Assembly: GCA_965178125.1 (NCBI GenBank)
Contig: OZ237768.1
Span: forward strand, 124,001-188,000
Source: Bilabrum cf. latius
Lineage: Eukaryota > Bigyra: Bicosoecida > Bigyra > Bicosoecida
DNA length: 64,000 nt
Direction: 5' to 3'
In this document: positions 46,031 through 56,088 of the stretch, one piece after another
How the letters are laid out: every line of letters begins with the position of its first letter
Numbering within the stretch: position 1 is the stretch's first letter
The notes under the pieces: model-generated
Seen by the model: the letters and a program-made list of their open reading frames with translations, nothing else
What the model was told of the DNA's origin: nothing
The model's database searches: none
Program-made: the position numbers and the translations under genes

Positions 46031-47452
46031 TCACTGGAATGAGTCGTGCATGACCATCCGCCTTCGCCTGGGCGACTTGCGGGCTGAGGCTGGTTGCCGC
46101 CTCCTACTGGACGCAACCATGCCCCCTGCATCCCCTCCACCGTGTTCTCCTCCCCAATCAGCCTGCGACTGCGCCTCCTCGCCCACATACGCAGCACCTC
46201 CTCTTTGACTGCCCTTACCAAAGTCCACGCCCGGTCCTCCGTCCACGATGCCATCGTCCAGCTCACCAGCGCGCTGCTCCTCCATCATCGTGGACAGGAA
46301 GCGCGACACCGCCAGAGTCTCCCCAAGGTCCCCACTCCCATGCCCTTGAACTTGCCCTTGTCCTGCCACCCTGCTGCCCTCGCCCCCAGCACCATGCATG
46401 CCGCCCCACTCCTGCTCCATGTCCATGGTCCCATCCCCGCCCCACGGCGACCTTGCACCCTGCTAGTGCATTGCACCCTGCTAGTGCATTGCACCCTGCT
46501 AGTGCATTGCACCCTAGTCCATCGCCGTCTACTAGCGCCCTGCAGATACTCCACTGGGAACACCCGCCCCGTGCTGCACCCGCGCCTAGTGTGCCGGTAC
46601 CTCCCCGCTGGCAGGGAACAAGCCGAATCCTGCACCTCCCTCTCCCACTCCCACTCCCTCTCCCCTTCCCACTCCCTCCGCTCTATGGGCGGCGGATGTT
46701 GACCGGTCAGCGCCAGAGTCGCGTCCGAGGCCCGAGGCAAATCGAACGTGGGGGCCTTGATGCCGCTGTGGATGAGCTTCCCTTCCTTCCCATTCCTCCT
46801 CCTCCTCTTCCTCCTCCTCCTCACCGCCCGCAGTGCCCCGCAGGTTGAACAGCTCCTCCCGGTTGACCTGCTGCTCCTCGCCAGGGCCCACCAGGTCATC
46901 TGGGCGCAGGGGGGCACGGTTGGCAGGTTCTACGGTAGGCTCAGAACCCCATTCCTGAAATGAAGCCTCGTGGGAGTTCCAGCCGTCCTCAGGCTGGCCC
47001 GGAGCGTCCACACGCCCCTCAGAGCGTGCGTTTCGGTCCCGGGAGCCAGACCGGCTTCTTGCTGGAGATGACCCTGGCGACCTAGCAAACGTGTCAGATC
47101 CTTTCGACGTATCGTTTGGCGGGATTGCAAACTCCAAGACGGGGTGCAGCAGTGCCCAACCTACCAAAACCATCACCATCTCTGTCAGCACCCCCACTGC
47201 GGCACGCCCAGCGAAAGATATCGTGCCAAGCGGCGTAAATAAAAAGTTACCCCTATTCATTATACACCAAAGTAGCATCAGGGACCCGGCAATGACAGGA
47301 AGAACGCTAAAATTGCTGCTAGGCTTTGCTGTAACGCCGGCTAGTCTAGCGGCCGCGCCTGCTGAGGCCAGGATGGCAATAACAGCGCATACACCGGGCA
47401 AATGGCTCTCTAACACAGGCTGAATGGCTGCCAATCTGGCGTCCATGGTCAT
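46031..47452 (-). CDS. membrane protein with Gly/Gln/His-rich tail, unknown
   Basis: 473 residues, ATG at 47452, stop TGA. The N-terminal 125 residues hold three hydrophobic segments (GVCAVIAILASAGAAARL, FSVLPVIAGSLMLLWCIM, RAAVGVLTEMVMVLVGWALL) joined by short loops (NRGNFLFTPLGTISF). An acidic and Ser-rich cytosolic-type tail follows, with a run of ten or more Glu. Seven TAGs lie in the tail, three of them in an exact 18-base tandem repeat encoding Gly-Ala-Met-His-Gln-Gln, where the first Gln is TAG and the second CAG. The end is Arg-rich (RRRQPASARKSPRRRR). I do not recognise the family. Confidence 0.65.
46453..46516. repeat. 18-base tandem repeat containing TAG CAG
   Basis: Three perfect copies plus a partial fourth. 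On the coding (minus) strand each copy reads GGTGCAATGCACTAGCAG, so TAG is amplified in frame together with a CAG. Confidence 0.95.
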
Positions 47453-47702
47453 CGATTTGTCCTAATTCTGGCCGGAATGCTCGGTTTTGCTGTAACGTGC
47501 AGTTTGCAATCCGGATCAGCTTCGGACCACAGTTCGTGTTCGGCTCCAAAGGGTGCTACTTTAAGTAGTAAACATGCCAAGAAAGCAAAGAAAGATTGTA
47601 AGACTCATCGACAGTCAGCGCACACTTCCCAAGCTTATGACCTCTGGACTAGTTGTTGAAGCGTCCTGCCACTGAGCGCAGTTTGGGACTCCTCGTAGCA
47701 TA

Positions 47703-50700
47703 ATGGACGGAATACGCTCGCTGAGTGTTGCAGTTAGCCGGAAAGAAAATAAGTATCCCGTGGATGACTAGATTCATGTCAAGCATGGTGGCCAGTTAGC
47801 AGAATCTTCCCTCGAGTTGGACGGCTCAGTCGCTGCCATGCCGCCCCAGCTTCCGAAACGGAGTTCATCGAGCAGAGATGCCGTCAATCACGCGCGCAAC
47901 CGCAACAATAGTTCTCAGACCGCTGTCGTAGGCACCTTTGACGGCATATAGCCCGACCAGCGTGGTTTGCGGGTACCAGCTCAACCAGGTATTGCTGACT
48001 AGAGCGGAGCTAGGCTATCGGCAGTAGCGGATTTTCCAACAGAGCTGGTGTATGAAGGCAGATCCACTGCTATTGCAAGACCTGCATCCAGTACCACCTC
48101 CCAGCAGCAATCACGCCGGGAGCCTAAGACCGCATTCGAGAAACTAAAAGGCAACCAATAGCGCTTCGCTCAGTACGTGCTAGCCAGCATCGAGGCTGGC
48201 ACGCCCCCCAGCGATGCCTTCGATGCGAGATAGTCTCGTTGGCATGTGCCTACCATGTGGCAGCAGGTACAAAGAAGGCGCCGAACCGAAGCGCAGCTGC
48301 AGTTTCTAGAGCAGCGGGCCGCAGCATACATGGCAGGCGAGACGGAGGACAGCTCCAGATACACGCAGAGTCTCGAGGAAAACGCGAGCTTGGAATCAGG
48401 CGTGCCCATGATCAGTCCCTCTGAAAGGCTTGCTTTGCGTGAGGATATCATCCAGACGCGAAAAGAGCTGCTTGACCGTCGCGTGCGATCCGTCAACTCG
48501 GTTTTATCGCTAGTGCGGCGCGGCACTCCCGTTGACGACTCGGTCGTCTGCTACGGCAGAGGAGGGATGCATCAGATGCCAGAGTCCGTGTCCGACAGGA
48601 CACGACAGCTGCTGCAGGCACACGCCGAGGCCGGCACATTTCAAGCCCGCCTTCTGTCGCACGACAAAGAGTACGCGCCTGGTAGCGAAGATGATGCAGC
48701 AGTTGGCGGAACCAGCACTCCAAGCATCGGGGATCGAATCTAGGCTTCGACAAGACTATCTTGGGATGCACCTGCCCGCGCCAGATCACGCTCCACCGGG
48801 TCATTATCCGTGGTATCGCAAGAAAAGCTGATGCGCCTGCGGCAGATTGTCCGAAGGAAGCACTCCGAGTCGTTGAACTCGTACAGCCCGGACGGGGGCA
48901 GCATGTACGAGGTCGATGATGCCACTGGCGAGGCAATGCGGGGGGCGGGCGCAGCTGGAGAGCTAGTGCACCCGCACGCAAAGCTGCTGGCCGTGGCTGC
49001 AGCCAGCAGGGGCAGTGCCCCAGCACCCGGGGGTGGTGGTGGTGGCGGTGGTGGCCAACTTTCTCAAGGCGCTCGGAACTAGAGCCAGTACCACTGGCAA
49101 AGTGCCGGCGGCGAGCGCTTGCATGATCCTCGTGGGAAGACTGGCAGCAACAAGAGGAATTCTGCCTCTCTAATGCTGGAGGGGCTGGTGGACTCCCCTG
49201 TGCCATCCACTGCCACTGCAGTCGCTGGCGACGCCCAGTCACGCCACGGGGCGTGGAGGCACAGGAGGCCAGCGAGGCGACGAGTGGGAGCAGTGTCATC
49301 TGCGGATGCGTTTTTGTCCGGAACGTCAGCAGTGCCAGAGTACGGGTACAAGAGAGCCCGCGCCTCGAGCCGGATGGAGCTAGACGTCCACGAGCTCAGG
49401 CAAATACGGGATAGTCTGCGGCGCAGAGTGGGAGAGAACCAGCAGCGGCTAATGCGTAGAGAGTTCGAGGACAAAAATCAGCCAGGACAAACAAATACGG
49501 TCTCGAGTGACCAGGACCACAGCACGGGCAGCGCGCAGTCGGCCAGCCCCCTGCCAGTGATGTACCCACTCGCGCGGATCAAGCTGCCCACAGCATCACC
49601 ACTGGCAGTGAAGTGGGGCCCAGATCGCACCAAATCCCCGCTGCAGCTTCCACTTGAGAAGCAGATCCGCGAGCTTGTGCACGGGCAGAGCTTGCAAGGC
49701 GCCAGCCGCGATGAGCGCGCCCAGCGCATCGCATCTCTTGTCAAGGATCACGTGCTTGCACAGCTGCGGCAGCCCTCGAGATCAGCAGCAGGTCGGAACG
49801 AACTGAGGCAAGGAGCGACGCAACAACCCAGTGATCCTGCCGCCTAGGCTGCCAAGAGCAGCGAAGGGTCTGTGCATCAAATCAGCGGTGGAGTGGGAGT
49901 CGCATCGCCGCTCACCAGACCCCCGAGCGATCCACGCTCGAGTACCTTACTCGAGGCTGCTCGTCCCGAGGGCCCTATCGCCTCCAAGAGTGATCAAGAA
50001 GCCATCGCTAGCCCTCTGGAACGACCACGAGAAGCACTATATGCCAGCCCGAAGCGCGTCAGGTACCATACTGGCAAATCCATGGAACCCGACGGTGGGG
50101 TCTCGTGTGCAGTCGGGCGCTTGTCGGAAGCTCAGGATACTTCGGAAGGGTAGACCAGCCCGGGGAGCATCGAGCCCACCTCACCGATTCAGCGGCACAG
50201 CCAGAGAGGCATCGGCGTGGACGCTGTGATTCATGCAATCAGCAGCAGCAGGCACCCGCCAGAGATCCCGGGGGGCATCTCGGCCATGGCAGCCCAGCTT
50301 GGCGTAATCCCTGCGCCGCGTGGTCGAGGCGGGCCGGCCATGAAGAGCCGAGATGATGGCGCTGCAACAACGGATGCCGCAAAAGCCCCCGTCCTCCAGC
50401 AGCAGGCGCAGCTGAGGGCAGTCTTGCAGGAAGCTTTGCCCGAGGTATTCGAGATGAGGCGAGAGCTAGCAGAGGCACGGCTCGAAATACACAGGCTGAA
50501 GGCACAGCAGGGCCGCAACGGGCAGAACAGAGCACGTTCCGGTGGAACCGGTGCCCCCTACGGGTCTACGGCTGGTCTATGGCCCCAACGCACGCCGCCC
50601 AAGCCGGTGGGAAACGCGCCAACGTTCCGGTCCTCACTTGGGGACGGCCTTGAGGTGGCCAGCGTGCCGATGCATCTGGGCGCAGTTAGCATGGACAAAT

Positions 50701-51080
50701 CTGCCAGCACACTGGGAAATACAAGATACCCCCATGGTAGACGGCGGGAGCTTAAAGACACAAAGATCCACAGAGTTCACCCGGCGCAGCCGGCCCAAAC
50801 ACCTGAGGGGCTCGTCTTGCACACTGCCAGTGCCACCAATGACAGCCAAGGTGAGGCCTCTTTAGTGGGCGAAACAGGCAGCTTGGCTTTGTCCAGCGCA
50901 AAGCCGCCGACCCCCCCTGCCTACGACCTGGACCTGGAGAGGACGGCGGCTGCTGCGGAAGGTCAGGTTAGCACCGGAAGGGCAAGTCTAGGTGCTCATG
51001 ACAGCCGCGAGGCTTCGACGCAGCATGTTGGCAACCCTATCTCTCACCGCGGCCCTGGATTCATGGAAAGTGTGTCATGA
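47703..51080 (+). CDS. large Ser/Gln-rich orphan protein
   Basis: 1,125 residues from ATG 47703 to TGA, one exon. The first 180 codons alone hold five TAGs and no TAA or TGA; nine TAGs in all. It is mostly disordered, with helical pieces: RRRRTEAQLQFLEQRAAAYM, SERLALREDIIQTRKELLDR, MELDVHELRQIRDSLRRRV and EALPEVFEMRRELAEARLEI. The latter are probable coiled coils. A short hydrophobic/basic motif (LARIKLPTASPLAVKWGP) recurs in style but not in sequence. No catalytic motif or named domain is seen. Gene ends are clean: about 250 bases separate it from the divergent membrane-protein gene and 146 bases from the convergent CID gene. Confidence 0.65.
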
Positions 51081-51226
51081 TTTTGCAAGCGCCGAAAGAA
51101 GCGCAGCTGAAACACTCGTAGACTCTCATAGTCAGAAGACTACACAAAACCATCAGGATCGGATCCGAATCAGATCCATTCCAGCACACTCTCACCGCGT
51201 AGGCCACTGACACCAAAATGCCCAGC

Positions 51227-51611
51227 TCAGTCCCTCCAGTCTTCGCTGCCATCGAATAGATGCTCAGGCTACCACTCCCGTACGATTGGGTTCCACACCA
51301 TGCCCTCTCTATCCTCTTCCTCGTCCTCGTCGCTACTCTCAGATTTCTCCACCCTAGCCCGCTTGGCGGCAGGACCGCTGTCCCCATCACCCGCGGAACC
51401 GCCCTGCGACTTCGGGGTCGCAAGCCCGAGCACCTCGTCATCGTCCCCCGCGTCCAGCAGGCTAGCGATACCACCGGGCCGGCCCGACCGCTTGCTGCCG
51501 ATCGAAGACAGGGTGGACTCCCGTGACACTTGCCGGACTGGGATGCTCTTCGCGGCTCGAGGCGAGGCAGACACCAGCGGCGTAGAGCTACCGGCATCTC
51601 CTTGCGATGTA

Positions 51612-51652
<41 letters not shown>

Positions 51653-52900
51653 ACTACTGCCGCTGCTTGCAGATGCGGCAGCCGCCGTGGATGGGACCGA
51701 CAGGTGGCTGGGAGCCCCGGATGTGCCGCTGCCTCCCTACCTGCCGTCCATGCTGCTGGTACCCTCTGGTGGGGCCGCCACTACCACTACCTTGTGCCCA
51801 CCTCCCGCGGCCCTCTTCTCCGCCGCGATGGCCCTGGCCCTCCCCAGTCGTCTCAGCGCCGCCTCTATCCTGCCCGCCCTCTCCCCCGCTTGTCTCGCCT
51901 TGTTCTCCAGCACAGGCACCTCTTGCTTGAGACGAGCCACCAGCTGCACTCGCATCCCCCTGGCCTCCTGCGCCACGCGATTCAGGTCTTGCGCCGTCCT
52001 GACGTGCTTGTCAAGCTACTCGCAGAGCCATCCCAGCTCATGTTCCCCCACATCAGCCAGGGGCATTCCCGGGGCCAGCACGGCGGCGGGCATCGCCTCC
52101 ACCTTGCTTCCCATCGTGGCGCTGGCCCGCAGGCGAAAGACAGCGTCCTCGAGCAGCTGCTCGGTGCTGGCAGCGCCGGCCCTGGCGACGTAGTCCGCCT
52201 CGGAGGGCGGCTGCACGATGGCATGATCTGCCTTGAATGCATCCTCTGGCACATCACCCGATGATGACGACGACGACGCAGCTGAGGGTGATGAGGCAGA
52301 GGAGGACGAGGAGGAGGAGGAGGCGCGGCCGGGGCCCATGACCTGCTGCAAGCCCTATCTCTGCTTCATTATCACGATCCTGGCCCATGGGGTAGGACTG
52401 AAGGTTGTGGGATGCACCAGCGAGGCACGAGCCGCGTCCGGGCGGTCCAGCCTGGCTGACAGCTGGGCACCGCGCTCAGGGGACAGCGCACACTGAGGAC
52501 CGCTCTGCAGCTACAAGATCTTTTTCACGCTGGGTACATGCTCCGGGGAACGGTATGCTACTACGTCCATTGCGTCGCTTAGGCATCCATCCAGCGTGGC
52601 CACCCAAACCGCTGGCGATACCTTGGGTTTCGGCCCCACCGATCCAGAGTCAGCATTCTATCGAGCGTGGTTGGCCTTAGCGAGCACATCATTTGCAACG
52701 TACATAAGCGGAAGTACCCGATCACGAGTAGCGGCGTGCAAGGCTCCAGTCCAGAGCTTCGAGATCTGTTCGCTGTATTTTGAGTCTGCCAGCATCGCAT
52801 TGGCTAGTCGAACGATAACTGACTGTGTCACGGTTGCAGCATTCAGCTCTTTACAAAGCCGTTTAATGTCATTGCTAGGAAGGTCGGTAGCCCCTGGCAT
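51227..52900 (-). CDS. CID-domain protein, RPRD1/Rtt103-like
   Basis: 557 residues, ATG at 52900, stop TGA, one exon. Residues about 5-125 form a CID: IKRLCKELNAATVTQSVIVR, LANAMLADSKYSEQISKLWT, RVLPLMYVANDVLAKANHAR, then SPAVWVATLDGCLSDAMDVV and a closing helix ending VKKIL. This fold binds the phosphorylated C-terminal repeats of RNA polymerase II; MYVANDVLxK is the classic third-helix motif (LYLANDVIQxS). A downstream coiled coil (VAQEARGMRVQLVARLKQEV, RRLGRARAIAAEKRA) agrees with the dimerising helix of RPRD1/CREPT. A polyserine run comes from a CTG/AGC repeat (51612-51650). Six in-frame TAGs, one just before CTG CAG in the CID. Expected role: transcription termination or CTD dephosphorylation. 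Divergent from the ES1-like gene. Confidence 0.8.
51612..51650. repeat. (CTG)n trinucleotide repeat
   Basis: About twelve CTG/GCT units. On the coding strand they read as AGC and give polyserine in the CID protein. Confidence 0.95.
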
Positions 52901-53091
52901 TTTGATGTATGTGCCGGGAACCCTTTTTTCGGCAGATTGCACGTTCGGAGCGAACCCGAGCGAACCGGCATTCTTTCAAGTGCAACAGCGTCCAACAAAT
53001 ATCAGTGTTCGTGTACAAGAAATCCAGAATGTTCAGTAGAATCGGTCTGAGCGCACGGAAAACCTCTTTTTGCCCGATATTGCATGGGGCT
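52901..53091. promoter_or_regulatory. shared divergent promoter region, CID gene / ES1-like gene
   Basis: 191 bases between two divergent ATGs, with the inverted pair GTTCGGAGCGAAC and the related CGAGCGAACCGG close by (52942-52968). This resembles the GGTTCCGGTTCG seen upstream of the IQ gene. Confidence 0.35.
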
Positions 53092-54150
53092 ATGAGGCGC
53101 CACATGGCCGCAGCGGCGTCCCGAAAGCCTAGGATTGGGGTCGTATTTTCTGGATGTGGGCGAGAGGACGGTACTGACATAACGGAAGCGATTGCCACTA
53201 TTGCAGCGCTAGAACGCAACCCTGATATACACGCTTAGTACTTTGCCCCGTGAGTGTGCGAAGATACCTTTGTAGTTTTGGCTGCAGGTGATATTTTGGT
53301 AACGACAAGGTTGGTGCACGTGTACGCCCGCAAAGTATTGCAGAGACATGGACCACCGCCATATCGTAAACCACCGCTATTTCGAGACCGAGGAGTATAC
53401 TGCGCGAATTATCCACGATGAAGTGAGCCGATTCCTGCCGGGAGAAATACAGGCCCTCCAGGAGATCCGCGGTAGGGACCTCGATGGCTGTATATTTCCT
53501 GGCGGGATGGGACCGGCCAAGAACCTGACAGCCTTTATCAAATCCGCCAAGAAATACACAGTTAGCTGTAAGAATCCGCTCTCGACGAGGACCGATGCCT
53601 GCCTGCTTGCCCGCTGCAGATCTCATGTGCATCCTGATCCTGAATCTTGCTCCCTTTCCTGTGCTCACCTTGTCTCACTGCTGGCTCTGAGAGCCAATCG
53701 ATGCACAGTACGCCATTGGAACTCTCGTTATTTATCGCAGCATACCTTCTGCACGCGCTTCGTGACATCATGGGCGAGGGCCGGCCCGTGGGCGTCGCTG
53801 GGTTCGGCGTTACCGTGATCGCCAGCAGCTGCCCCGGCCTGCGCTTCACATTTGGGCCCGGGCAGGACGTGGAGGAGAGAGACGGAATCGAGTACAAGTA
53901 CAGGGGGACCATCGGGCTGCTATAGCAGGAGCTGGGGCTGGAGCATGTGCCCACTGACGGGGCTGACGTGGTGCACGACGAGAGGTACAACGTGTTTTCC
54001 ACTGGTGGATCCGTGGCCACGGGCCGCGCTGCTGTGCCCCTCGTCCACGACAGCAGCACAGCCCTCGCTAACTCTGTGGTGGATGCGGTGCTGCAGGGAA
54101 CGAAGGGAACGGGCCCCAGGCCTACTTTCGACGCTGGCAACCGGGCGTAA
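53092..54150 (+). CDS. ES1/ElbB-like class-1 glutamine-amidotransferase-fold protein
   Basis: Exon 1 53092-53249, exon 2 from 53344 (intron GTGAGT...TTGCAG, phase 2), and exon 3 from about 53690. Motifs follow the ES1 (GATD3) / bacterial ElbB family: RIGVVFSGCGREDGTDITEA, then an in-frame TAG before YFAP (family: QxFAP), DMDHRHIVNHRY, DGCIFPGGMGPAKNLTAF, RPVGVAGFGVTVIASSCPG, YNVFSTGGSVATG. Family members lie in the DJ-1/PfpI fold and are mitochondrial or plastid in eukaryotes; ElbB has glyoxalase activity. A second TAG precedes CAG in exon 3 (LL-Q-QELGLEH). The second intron (about 53560-53700) has no clean canonical pair of sites in the right phase. The frame ends at TAA (54148-54150); if TAA were sense it would run 18 codons more to TGA. 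Confidence 0.8.
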
Positions 54151-54315
54151 TTTGGGTGCAGTGCAGTGCAGAGTTGTGGCGATCGACTTGAACAGAGCAT
54201 CGAATGACCAGTGCGCATCGATCCCATTTCGACAGCCAGAAAGCTGAGTCATTGTAGGCTCGCAGTTCAGGTTATTTCAATCAAGGCAAGCACCAGCTTC
54301 CTTCCACTGCAGTCC

Positions 54316-55931
54316 TCAGTAGGACCTGCCCTCCGCCGCTCTCTCGTGGATCCGCGCCGAGATTCTTCTGAGCGCCACGGCCGCCTACTTGAGCGCGTCA
54401 AAGGTCCCGCTCTCCTGCGCGCTCTTGGCGCTCAGATGCAGCACTCCATGGGTCTAGTCGATGTGGCCAACGAGGCGGCCGTCCAGGATCAGCTGCGCCA
54501 CGAGCTGCTCCGCCTCGGTGCCCTCCACGTCTAGTTCCTTGGCAAGGAACTCAAGCCTGACCACCTTGTACGGCCGCACGATCTGCAGCACCACCTGTCC
54601 CCTGAAGTTCCTCATGAGGGGGGCGAGGTACTCCAGCATGAAGGGATCATCCTGGATGTGCGCCTTGGGGTCTGCAAGCACGCGCTGGAAGCCGTTGATG
54701 TCGTTCTTGTCGAATGCTCGCCGAAGCTGCACCATGGCTGTGATCTGGGGGTCATTCTCGTACGCCTTTGCCTCCTGGGAATCGAAGGGGTTCACCTCGA
54801 TGCCGGCGATCATGTTGGCCAGCAGAACGCACTTGAGGCACCGCACGGCCCTCGTGTTACCCGCCGCCTGGTAGTTCTTGAAGGACTCGAAGAACTCGTC
54901 AAAGGCCTGCTTCCAGTTCTTCTAGGTCATGTGCATCTCACCGAACGTCTCCCTGATCGTGCCCATCACCCTCGGGTCCGCAATGGCCACTTTCTGAAGC
55001 TTGTTGACAGCGTCGTAGTACTTCCGGATCGCGTCGAATTTCTTGGTGATTCCGCAAAGCTGGATTCTGAGCGCGTACACGTCCATAAGGTACGTGGCCT
55101 TGGCCTTGTCGTCCTCTCCCGCGGGGGTGCGGCAGCTGTCGTGCAGTGCGTCCACGGCTTCCTGCAGCTTGGTGGCGTCCCTGTGCGCCACGTGGGAGCG
55201 AGCCAGCTTGAGCTACGTGGAAAACCACAGCCTCTCGTTGGTTGCTTTCAAGTGGACGAGCGCCTTTTCGTACATGGCGCTCTGCAGGTCGACATCATCC
55301 GCCGTGGATACCTCGTCCAGGATGCGATCCATCGCGCTCGTGCCATCGTTACTCGTCACCAGCGGGAGCAAACTCATGAGCTACGTGAATGATTCAGAGG
55401 CCAACTCTTTTCGATTCAATTTCACGGCAAGTACCACGATCTCCTTGAGGGCCTGGAATCGGCTGCGAGCACATGGTCAGTCGGTACACACACACATCCA
55501 GGCGAATTCGGAGGGGCAACGGCAATTGCTCAGGCACTCCCGCCCGCATGCGAAATATCTTACTATTTGTTGCTATCTGGACTCAATTTGGACTCCTCTT
55601 CGACCACGCTTTGGAACAGGGTGATGGCTTTGTCGGCGTCGCCTCGTCTCAGCACGTCCTCGCCTTCGTAGTAGTTATTTTCGATCTAAATGCTGGGGTC
55701 ATCCTCCTCTCTGCGAAAACAAAAGAAATGACACACGGAATACGCCGAGCTTATGTGCAAAAAAAATACGCTGTCGTTGCAAACGCAAGATGGGCTCGAT
55801 CCGAGAACGTATTGGGTATCGATGCCTCACGCTGCACCACCGTCCCCTTCCCCCCCATCATCGTCACTAGGGTACTCGATCTCTGAATCTCCATCATCAC
55901 CGTACTCGTACTCTTCTTCATAGTCAGACAT
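54316..55931 (-). CDS. CSN2: COP9 signalosome subunit 2
   Basis: 458 residues (human CSN2 has 443) in three exons: 55931-55831, 55692-55564, 55462-54316. Joined length is a multiple of three and introns are GT-AG. It starts with an acidic MSDYEEEYEYGDDGDSE, like other CSN2 proteins, then IENNYYEGEDVLRRGD, FQALKEIVVLAVKL, ERLWFST, YALRIQLCGITKKF, VMGTIRETFGEMHM, FFESFKNYQAAGN, LLANMIAGIEVNPFDSQEAK and, in the PCI domain, DDPFMLEYLAPLMRNFRGQV to GRLVGHID. Six TAGs, one at the Gln of GHIDQ (54454-54456) and one at the first Gln of the family's KQLL helix. By hand count Gln is CAG 17, TAG 6, CAA 1. CSN2 binds cullins as part of the deneddylase complex. Stop TGA. Confidence 0.95.
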
Positions 55932-56088
55932 AGTTGCTATTTTTGCCTGGAGGTCTTTCGCCTCAATGCGCTGCTCTTTTTATATCTTCATCAATTCGTA
56001 TTTTGACGCGAAAACTTTCAGCAACCCAGCGTAGCTCTCAGAGAGTATTTAGGAGCTGGTCTTTGTGCTTATATTGAGTATCTGAAGA
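55932..56088. promoter_or_regulatory. shared divergent promoter region, CSN2 / AIR9-like gene
   Basis: 157 AT-richer bases between two ATGs, including TTTTTATATC near 55977 (TATA-like) and TTTTGACGCGAAAAC near 56001, which resembles an E2F/DP site. Function is inferred only from position and motif shape. Confidence 0.35.
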
